This document shows positions 33,615 through 39,632 of a DNA stretch of 39,632 bases, one piece after another. The notes beneath the pieces were generated by a model. The model saw nothing but the letters and a program-made list of their open reading frames with translations, made no database searches and had not been told where the DNA came from. A program made the translations under genes and the position numbers. The DNA is from Chloroflexota bacterium. GTDB lineage: Bacteria; Chloroflexota; UBA6077; CF-72. Location: positions 1-39,632 of the forward strand of contig JAFAOS010000336.1 of NCBI GenBank assembly GCA_019247515.1, in the 5' to 3' direction. Within the stretch, counting starts at the first letter, position 1; every line of letters begins with the position of its first letter.

Positions 33615-35366
33615 ATGGTGACCACGGCTGCCCCACCTCTCCTCGCGCGCCCGGAACCGCTCGCATCTGGATCGACCACGCGGGCCCCCCGTCGGCGTGG
33701 CATTGGCGCCTGGCTCACCACCACCGATCACAAGAAGATCGGCCTGATGTACATCTTGTCGACGTTCGCCTTCTTCCTGCTTGGCGGCCTGGCCGCGCTC
33801 CTGGTGCGCACCCAACTGGCCTTCCCCGAGTCGCCCCCCTTCCAGGACGAGACGTACAACCAGATCTTCACGATCCATGCCACGGTGATGCTGTTCCTGT
33901 TCATCATCCCGTTCGGCGTCGGCGGGCTCGGCAACTACCTGGTCCCACTGATGATCGGCGCGCGCGACGTGGCGTTCCCGAAGATCAACGCCCTGTCGTT
34001 CTGGATGATCGTCCCGGCCGGGTTGCTGATCCTGTCCGGTTTCATCTTCCCCGACCCCACTGGCAAGTTCCCCACGGGCGCCGCGGACGCGGGTTGGACC
34101 GCCTATCCGCCGCTCAGTGTGCGAGCTCCGTACGGCCAGAGCCTGTGGCTAGTCGGGCTGATCATCCTGGGCACGTCGTCGATCCTCGGCTCGATCAACT
34201 TCCTGGTCACGATCCTCAACATGCGCACGCCGGGCATGACCATGCACCGTCTGCCACTGTTCGTCTGGGCGATCCTGACCACCTCGTTCATTCAGCTGAT
34301 CGCCACGCCAGCCCTGGCGGCGGTCCTGCTGATGGTCCTGGCGGACCGCGAGCTCGGTACCAACTTCTTCAACCCCAACGGCGGCGGCGACGTCCTCGGC
34401 TATCAGCACGGCTTCTGGTTCTATTCGCACCCTGCCGTCTACATCATGATCCTGCCCTACTTCGGGGTGATCTCCGAGATCGTGCAGGTCTTCAGCCGCA
34501 AACCGATCTTCGGCTACAAGGCCGTGGCCTACTCCACGGCGGCGATCGGCTTCCTCGGCTTCCTGGTGTGGGCGCACCACATGTTCACCGTCGGCTTGCC
34601 GGTGATCAGTCAGAGCTTCTTCATGCTGATGACGATGCTGATCGCCATTCCAACCGGCGTCAAAATCTTCAACTGGGCCGGCACGCTCTGGGGCGGTCAC
34701 CTGCAGTTCAAGGCGCCGCTGCTGTTCACCGTCGGATTTCTGACGATGTTCGTGATCGGCGGCTTGAGCGGGGTCTACTCGGCGGTCGTGCCGGTCGACT
34801 ACCAGCTTCACAACTCGTACTTCATCGTCGCCCACATCCACTACGTACTCTTCGGCGGCAGCGTGTTCGCCGTGTTCGCCGCCAGCTACTACTGGTTCCC
34901 CAAGGTCTCCGGGCGGCTGTACAGCGAAACACTCGGCGCCCGGCACTTCTGGCTGATGATCGTCGGCTTCAATCTGACGTTCTTCCCGATGCACATCCTG
35001 GGACTGATGGGCATGCAGCGGCGCATCGCGACCTACCCGATTGAAACCGGCTTTCTGCCGTGGAACGTGACCGAGACGGTGGGCGCGTTCCTGATGGGCA
35101 TCTCGATCGTGATCTTTGTGTGGAACATGCTGACCTCGTGGCGGGGCGGCGCCGTGGCTGGCAACGATCCGTGGCTGGGCAACACCCTCGAGTGGCTGAC
35201 CAGCTCGCCGCCACCCGAGTACAACTTCGTGAGCTTGCCGCGCATTCGCTCGGAGCGCCCACTGCGCGACCTGCGGCTGGCGGCGCTCGGCGATGAGGCG
35301 ACGCGCGAACCCGTCCCGGCGCTAGAAAGCGGCAGCAGCCAGGAACCCGCTGCGCCCGCTCACTGA
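33615..35366 (+). CDS. ctaD: Cytochrome c oxidase subunit I, A2-like, set 2
   Basis: 583 residues, 12 core helices. The binuclear-centre motif is WFYSHPAVYIMILP (H272, Ala274 in place of the A1 glutamate), with the compensating Tyr306-Ser307 in GYKAVAYSTAA, the A2 signature known from Thermus and Rhodothermus caa3. CuB histidines are in VWAHHMF and heme ligands in IVAHIHYVLFGG. It ends with a soluble tail and has no extra C-terminal spans, unlike CoxA1. AGGAG lies 12 bases upstream of ATG 33615. It lies between coxB2 and ctaAB. Confidence 0.96.
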   Translation: MVTTAAPPLLARPEPLASGSTTRAPRRRGIGAWLTTTDHKKIGLMYILSTFAFFLLGGLAALLVRTQLAFPESPPFQDETYNQIFTIHATVMLFLFIIPFGVGGLGNYLVPLMIGARDVAFPKINALSFWMIVPAGLLILSGFIFPDPTGKFPTGAADAGWTAYPPLSVRAPYGQSLWLVGLIILGTSSILGSINFLVTILNMRTPGMTMHRLPLFVWAILTTSFIQLIATPALAAVLLMVLADRELGTNFFNPNGGGDVLGYQHGFWFYSHPAVYIMILPYFGVISEIVQVFSRKPIFGYKAVAYSTAAIGFLGFLVWAHHMFTVGLPVISQSFFMLMTMLIAIPTGVKIFNWAGTLWGGHLQFKAPLLFTVGFLTMFVIGGLSGVYSAVVPVDYQLHNSYFIVAHIHYVLFGGSVFAVFAASYYWFPKVSGRLYSETLGARHFWLMIVGFNLTFFPMHILGLMGMQRRIATYPIETGFLPWNVTETVGAFLMGISIVIFVWNMLTSWRGGAVAGNDPWLGNTLEWLTSSPPPEYNFVSLPRIRSERPLRDLRLAALGDEATREPVPALESGSSQEPAAPAH

Positions 35367-35374
35367 CGGAGACC

Positions 35375-37189
35375 ATGGCGCTCGTCGTCGCTGCACGCTC
35401 ACCGGCCGAGTCGGCGGCTACGGTTGCTCCCCCGCGCCTCGCGCCCAGCCACGCGCGGCTCGGTCATGCGGTCGTCATCGGCAGTGTGCCCGCTGTCGGC
35501 ATCGCGCTGATCGTCGACGGCGCCGCGCGCGCGATGCCGTACACGCCCTGGCTGGACGCGGCCAACGTCGCGGTCACGAGCATCGCCGGCGCCGCGGTGC
35601 TGCTGGCGTGTCTGTCGGCGTGGCTCTACCGCCGCGCGGACAGCAGTCTGCTGCTTGCGGCCACGCTTGCGCCGATCCTGATCGCCTTGCGCACCATACT
35701 GGCGGCGCTGCTGGACACGCTCGACCTCTCAACACCTGCGGACGTGGCGAACAGCTCGATTGGCCTGCTGGTGCTCGGCGCCCTGGTGTGGATGACCGCG
35801 GCCTGGTCGCGCTCGCCCAACCGCCGGCCATACACCGCGCGTGAGACCGAGCTCTTCCGACGCGTGGCCGAAGTGACCGCCTTCGTCCTGTTCGGCGTTA
35901 GCCTGAGCGGCGCGGCGGTCGGCGCCGTCGGCGCGAGTTGGGCGTGTCAGGGCGTGTTCCCGGACTGCAACGGCCTGGGCGCCCTGCCCTTCGGTCGCGA
36001 CCCCCTGGCGGACGTCCAGCTGTATCACCGCTTGCTGTCGTACGTAGTGCTCGGACTGGTGCTGTGGCTGGCCATCGAGGCGTTTCGCACCCAGCGTGGC
36101 GTGCAAGGCCTCGCGACGGCGAGCGTCGTGCTGCTCGGGGCGACGCTGCTCGATGCCGCGGTGGGCGTCGCCTCCGTGTCCACCGGCGTTCCGGTCATCG
36201 GCGAGATTGCCCACACCACCGTCAGTGCCATGGCCTGGTCAGCGGCCATCGTCGTGGTGGTCGTCGCCCGCCAGGGAAAGCTAAGCCCGGCGCGGTCGCC
36301 AGCCATCGCGCGTCACACTGGGCTGAAGACGCCGGCGGCCTACGTGCAGCTCACCAAGCCGCGCGTGATGTCGCTGCTGCTGGCCACCACGGCGGCGGCC
36401 ATGGTCATCGCCGCACGCGGGCTGCCCGACCTGGGCCTGTTCCTGGCGACCTTGCTGGGCGGCGCGCTGATGTCGGGTGGCGCCGGCGCCATCAACCACT
36501 ATGTCGACCGCGACATCGACCCGCTGATGGGCCGCACCGCCTGGCGGCCGATCCCCTCGGGCGTCATCGCACCTCGCCACGCGCTGTGGTTCGGCATCGT
36601 CCTGGCTGTGGTCGCGAGCGCCGTCTTCGCCGTATTCGTGAACCCGCTGGCGATGGTGCTGGCCCAGATTGGACTGCTCGGCTACGTCTTCATCTACACG
36701 CTGTGGCTGAAGCGCTCGACGCCCAGCAACATCGTGATTGGCGGGGCCGCGGGCGCCATCCCGCCGCTGGTCGGCTGGGCGGCAGTCACCCACGAAGTCA
36801 GCAGCCTGACGGCCTGGTACCTGTTCGCCATCATCTTTTTCTGGACGCCGCCCCACTTCTGGGCCCTGTCCTTGTTGATCCGCCAGCACTACGAACGCGC
36901 GAACGTGCCGATGCTGCCAGTGGTGCGCGGTGAGCAGGAGACACGCCGCCAGATCATCCTGTACTCGCTGCTGCTTGTCGTCCTGACCCTGGTGCTGTCG
37001 CCATTTGGCTTGATGGGGCCGGTGTACTTCATGGCGGCCCTGGTGCTGGGGGGCGGGTTCATCCACAACGCGATTCGTCTGTGGCGGGAGGCAACCCCGG
37101 GCGCGGCGCGCCGCCTGTACGTGTACTCGATCCTGTACCTCTTCGCGCTGTTCGCGGCGATGGCCGTCGATCGCGTGGTTGCGAGCTGA
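35375..37189 (+). CDS. CtaA-CtaB fusion: heme A synthase-like plus protoheme farnesyltransferase
   Basis: 604 residues. About residues 25-300 are a CtaA-like eight-helix part that oxidises the heme O methyl group. Its second bundle has H218 (LYHRLLSY), H280 (AHTTVSAM) and the cysteine pair C191/C198. In the first bundle the places normally held by heme-ligand His read DAANVAVTS and ADVANSSIG, so both ligands are missing. Residues 315-604 are CtaB, a UbiA-type prenyltransferase making heme O, with N374x3D378x3D382x2M385xRT and the second Asp-poor loop. Such fusions are known elsewhere (Thermus, from memory). It lies directly after coxA2. Confidence 0.9.
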   Translation: MALVVAARSPAESAATVAPPRLAPSHARLGHAVVIGSVPAVGIALIVDGAARAMPYTPWLDAANVAVTSIAGAAVLLACLSAWLYRRADSSLLLAATLAPILIALRTILAALLDTLDLSTPADVANSSIGLLVLGALVWMTAAWSRSPNRRPYTARETELFRRVAEVTAFVLFGVSLSGAAVGAVGASWACQGVFPDCNGLGALPFGRDPLADVQLYHRLLSYVVLGLVLWLAIEAFRTQRGVQGLATASVVLLGATLLDAAVGVASVSTGVPVIGEIAHTTVSAMAWSAAIVVVVVARQGKLSPARSPAIARHTGLKTPAAYVQLTKPRVMSLLLATTAAAMVIAARGLPDLGLFLATLLGGALMSGGAGAINHYVDRDIDPLMGRTAWRPIPSGVIAPRHALWFGIVLAVVASAVFAVFVNPLAMVLAQIGLLGYVFIYTLWLKRSTPSNIVIGGAAGAIPPLVGWAAVTHEVSSLTAWYLFAIIFFWTPPHFWALSLLIRQHYERANVPMLPVVRGEQETRRQIILYSLLLVVLTLVLSPFGLMGPVYFMAALVLGGGFIHNAIRLWREATPGAARRLYVYSILYLFALFAAMAVDRVVAS

Positions 37190-37212
37190 CTGGAATGGTG
37201 GAGCACTGAGAG

Positions 37213-37848
37213 ATGGTCCTGGACGCAAAGGCCCTGACCTGGGCCGCCAAGAACGACATCGACACGGCCAAGCTCAAGAAAGCCAGGGTGCCGATCTACG
37301 GCAAGTGGTACTTCCCCGAGATTCCACCTGACGTCGCCCTGGTCAACCTGGAGACCGGCGAGCAGGAGAGCTTCCGCCAACGCATGATCGCGGGCGAAGT
37401 AATCTACGTGCCCGCCGCCGATCTGGCGCGCGCCGGCCTGGCCCCGGCCGACTTTGCGCCGATGGACGTGGGCCCAGGCCCCACGCTCCTCGAGCCCGAG
37501 GCGCCGCGGGCCATGGTTGCGGTGGCGCCCGAACCGATGTTCGCGATGGCGCGTCCGCCGGGGCTACCGCGCGAGATCGCAACCGTCGAGACCGACCCCG
37601 ACGCTGAGCTCGCGACTGAATTCCCGCCCGAGCTCGCCGGGCTGCACATGCCCAGGGCGAGCGTCGCGCCGTTCGTGCTCGGCATCGGCTTCTGCCTGGC
37701 GCTGCTCGGGTTGATCACCAGCCTCATCATCGTCATCGCTGGCTTGCTGTGGATGGCGGTCGGCGCCATCGCCTGGATACGGATTGGCATGCTCGAATAC
37801 CGCGGCTCGCACGAACAGCCCGAGCTCGAAACCGAGCAGGTCACGTGA
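37213..37848 (+). CDS. Oxidase-associated membrane protein, possible detached subunit IV-like module
   Basis: 211 residues. A soluble N-terminal half (KARVPIYGKWYFPEIPPDVALVNLETGEQESF) and a Pro-rich linker precede two C-terminal spans (SVAPFVLGIGFCLALLGLITS, LIIVIAGLLWMAVGAIAWIRIG). The span pair looks like the C-terminal extension of CoxA1, which CoxA2 lacks. It may therefore be a separate small subunit of oxidase 2. I do not recognise the N-terminal half. The stop overlaps the SCO start as GTGA. Confidence 0.7.
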   Translation: MVLDAKALTWAAKNDIDTAKLKKARVPIYGKWYFPEIPPDVALVNLETGEQESFRQRMIAGEVIYVPAADLARAGLAPADFAPMDVGPGPTLLEPEAPRAMVAVAPEPMFAMARPPGLPREIATVETDPDAELATEFPPELAGLHMPRASVAPFVLGIGFCLALLGLITSLIIVIAGLLWMAVGAIAWIRIGMLEYRGSHEQPELETEQVT

Positions 37849-38465
37849 TCGAGCGAGTGCGCAAGTGGCGTTCGGGCCTGGTGGCCCTCGTCGGCCTGGC
37901 CGCCGCGGTGGCGATCGTGGGCTGTCAGCCGCAGACGCCGCTGGACGTGTACGGCAGCACGCCCACCTTCAACCTGACAGACCAGTCCGGTGCAAGCTTC
38001 TCCTCGCAGTCGCTGGCCGGCCACGTCACGCTGCTCGACTTCATCTACACCTACTGCACCGACGCGTGCCCGATCATGAGCGCGACCTTCCAGGAAGCCC
38101 AACGCAAGCTTGCCGACGACAAGCTGCTCGGTTCGAAGGTCATGCTCGTCTCCTTGAGTGTCGACCCGACCCACGACACGCCGCCGGTGCTGGCCGACTA
38201 CGCCCAGCAGTTCAAGGCGGACCCGAATTCGTGGAAGATGCTCACTGGCGACTGGGACGACGTGTGGGACGTGGTGACGGGCTTCAAGGTGGCCACTCGC
38301 CCACCCAGGCCTGCCGCCGACGCGCCACCCCCGGGCGGAACGGAGATCACCCACACCACCGCCGTGGTGCTGATCGACCCACAGTTACAGGTGCGTGCCT
38401 ATCTCGATGGCGTGAACATGTCCGCCGACGACCTGATCTCCGCGGCGAAGCGACTCGTCCGATGA
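37845..38465 (+). CDS. SCO1/SenC-family copper chaperone lipoprotein
   Basis: Delivers copper to the CuA site of subunit II. It has 206 residues from GTG 37845. Lipobox IVGC with Cys27, then a thioredoxin fold with the copper-binding Cys71-x3-Cys75 (YTYCTDACPIMS) and His170 (EITHTTAVV). VSLSVDPTHDTPPVLADYA is characteristic. A Pro-rich insert (RPPRPAADAPPPGG) precedes the copper His. It is coupled to the preceding gene by a GTGA overlap. Confidence 0.94.
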   Translation: MIERVRKWRSGLVALVGLAAAVAIVGCQPQTPLDVYGSTPTFNLTDQSGASFSSQSLAGHVTLLDFIYTYCTDACPIMSATFQEAQRKLADDKLLGSKVMLVSLSVDPTHDTPPVLADYAQQFKADPNSWKMLTGDWDDVWDVVTGFKVATRPPRPAADAPPPGGTEITHTTAVVLIDPQLQVRAYLDGVNMSADDLISAAKRLVR

Positions 38466-38487
38466 CGATGACGATGACGAAACAGTG

Positions 38488-38580
38488 TTCCCCCCAGTGG
38501 GGACCCAAAGCGGTGGAGGTGAGTAGCGTCCGCATGGGTTCGGCGGTGTCGGCGAGTATTCCCCAGTGGGATCCCGCGGC
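38488..38580 (+). repeat. Two TTCCCC elements (copies 7 and 8) between sco and coxC2
   Basis: TTCCCCCCAGTGGGGACCCA at 38488-38507 and TTCCCCAGTGGGATCCC at 38559-38575, 71 bases apart, similar to the unit spacing of the tandem pair at 32221. They lie in the 213-base gap 38466-38678, which otherwise holds GATGAC x3 at its left end and no gene. Confidence 0.7.
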
Positions 38581-38678
38581 AGCGAGTGTGGTGACAACGT
38601 CCACCGCCGCATGCATGCCGCCACAAGGTGACTGGAAGGCCAGGAACTCTCAGCCGAGGTCACGGGAGGTGACGCAGC

Positions 38679-39317
38679 ATGTCGGCTAGCGCCAGCGCCT
38701 TCGCCGGCGGGTCCACGGCGCACCCCGAGCTGGCCACTGAGCAAGAGGGTCCGAGCAACGAATCGCTCGGCATGATCCTGTTCATCGTCTCCGAAGTGGT
38801 CATGTTCGGAGCGTTCTTCGCCCAGTACTTCTACGAGCGCATCCTCGCCGAGACGTGGCCCAATCCCATCGGCCTGCCGCCGGGCTTCGAGCGCGTGCCC
38901 GCGTTCCCGCTGCCGGCCATCATGACCGTCCTGCTGGTGGCCAGCGGCTTCACGGCGCACTGGGCGCAGACCGCCATGCATCGCGGCGACCGCGAACGGG
39001 TCGAGGGCTGGCTGATCGTCACCCTGCTGCTGGGCGTCGGCTTCGTGGGCGTACAGGCATTTGAGTACGTCAACTTCATCTTCGTCGACGGCTTCAACAT
39101 CACCTCGGGCATCTACGGCACGATCTTCTTCAGTCTCACCGGTCTGCACGGCTTCCACGTCCTGGTGGGCGTGACCCTGCTGATCGGCATCATGATTCGG
39201 ACCTTCCTGGGCCACTTTTCGGCCCGCAACTGCTTCGGCATCGACGGCACGATCCTGTACTGGCATTTCGTCGACGCCGTCTGGATCGCGCTGTACCTGA
39301 CGTTGTATCTGCTGTGA
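38679..39317 (+). CDS. ctaE: Cytochrome c oxidase subunit III, set 2
   Basis: 212 residues, five helices. ATG 38679 is preceded by a good ribosome-binding site GGGAGGTGA. Conserved parts: SLGMILFIVSEVVMFGAFFAQYFYERI, YGTIFFSLTGLHGFHVLVGV and LYWHFVDAVWIALYLTLYL. It belongs to oxidase set 2, although it is separated from sco by the repeat-bearing gap. It clearly differs from the set 1 subunit, with a longer loop LAETWPNPIGLPPGFERVPAF after helix 1. Confidence 0.95.
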   Translation: MSASASAFAGGSTAHPELATEQEGPSNESLGMILFIVSEVVMFGAFFAQYFYERILAETWPNPIGLPPGFERVPAFPLPAIMTVLLVASGFTAHWAQTAMHRGDRERVEGWLIVTLLLGVGFVGVQAFEYVNFIFVDGFNITSGIYGTIFFSLTGLHGFHVLVGVTLLIGIMIRTFLGHFSARNCFGIDGTILYWHFVDAVWIALYLTLYLL

Positions 39318-39318
39318 G

Positions 39319-39632
39319 CTAACTAAACACGTAGAGCAGCATGTACACGACCCAACCGCTGATGGCCGTGTAGACCCACAGCGGCAGCGTGATCCGCGCG
39401 ATTTTGCGATGCAGCCCGAAGCGGCCGGCGAAGGCGCGCCGCAGAGTGACGAAGGCCAGCGGCGCTACGGCGATGGCGATCGTGGTATGAGACACGAGAA
39501 TGATCAGGTACACGGTGCGCGAGACGCCCTCGCCCGGGTAGACCCTGGAACCCAGCACCAGGTATCTCGTCACGTACACGATCAGGAACAGCGCGGCGAA
39601 CACCGACGCCGTGAGCATGCTGCGACGATGCC
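39319..39632 (-). CDS. DUF420 membrane protein, CtaM-like oxidase assembly factor (partial, 5' end outside window)
   Basis: The 3' part (104 codons) of a four-helix DUF420 protein, convergent with coxC2. The frame is open to the window edge (HRRSMLTASVFAALFLIVYVTRY) and the family N-terminal helix lies outside. Conserved histidines are visible in VSHTTIAIAVAPLAF and GRFGLHRKIAR. In Bacillus and Staphylococcus the DUF420 protein CtaM is needed for caa3/aa3 oxidase activity, and this position agrees. Confidence 0.88.
   Translation of the reverse strand, partial: HRRSMLTASVFAALFLIVYVTRYLVLGSRVYPGEGVSRTVYLIILVSHTTIAIAVAPLAFVTLRRAFAGRFGLHRKIARITLPLWVYTAISGWVVYMLLYVFS

Noticed and set aside
38461..38480. 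GATGAC triplication after sco
   Set aside because: Three short units overlapping the stop codon; too short to suggest function.

Overview
The window is high-GC, densely packed bacterial chromosome in which genes usually overlap by 1 to 26 bases. Gene content suggests an aerobic Gram-positive-like or monoderm soil-type bacterium of the Terrabacteria, most likely Chloroflexota or Dormibacterota. The reasons are the coproporphyrin branch of heme synthesis with HemQ, CoxB proteins fused to cytochrome c, a CtaA-CtaB fusion, and a locus resembling phosphatidylinositol-mannoside (PIM) genes. The taxon is an inference; there is no rRNA in the window.

Layout. (1) 1-3842, minus: prfB with its programmed +1 frameshift, then hisH, hisA, hisF and hisIE, the last cut by the window edge. 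(2) 3919-7743, plus: two LpxL/PatA-type acyltransferases, a PimA-like GT4 glycosyltransferase, a CDP-alcohol phosphatidyltransferase and tRNA-Arg(CCG). (3) 7758-13253, minus: a MarR regulator, a lipoprotein adaptor with a very long helical region, a second HlyD-type adaptor and a DHA2 (EmrB-like) exporter. A promoter and a palindromic candidate operator lie upstream of marR. (4) 13436-21936, minus: a nine-gene heme operon hemQ-E-H-C-D-A-B-L ending in a glutaredoxin-PDZ gene. (5) 22188-25919: a possible YdcF-like protein, two glycosyltransferases and a family-4-like uracil-DNA glycosylase. (6) 25979 to the end, mostly plus: two complete heme-copper oxidase gene sets with assembly factors CtaG, CtaAB, SCO and CtaM.

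The most interesting signal is the glutaredoxin-PDZ gene at 13436-13939. It has an in-frame TGA exactly where the first cysteine of the CPWC active site should be. A perfect 7-bp stem with an AGUU loop follows, with the loop 22 nt after the TGA, which is the placement expected of a bacterial SECIS. The gene is otherwise intact and its start overlaps hemL as ATGA. It is a candidate UxxC selenoprotein glutaredoxin, and the first one I would test. prfB carries a second, independent UGA recoding site.

Other points: a dispersed intergenic element with core TTCCCCAGAGGGGACCCA occurs about eight times, once inside the 5' end of a coding region. TANNNT boxes lie 7-9 nt before the start codons of prfB, the first acyltransferase and hemQ, which suggests leaderless transcripts. 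The two oxidases differ in type: CoxA1 has the helix-VI glutamate and CoxA2 lacks it. The N-terminal bundle of the CtaA half lacks the usual heme-ligand histidines. The heme operon feeds the neighbouring oxidase cluster: protoheme goes through CtaB and CtaA to heme A, while CtaG, SCO and CtaM help assemble the enzyme.
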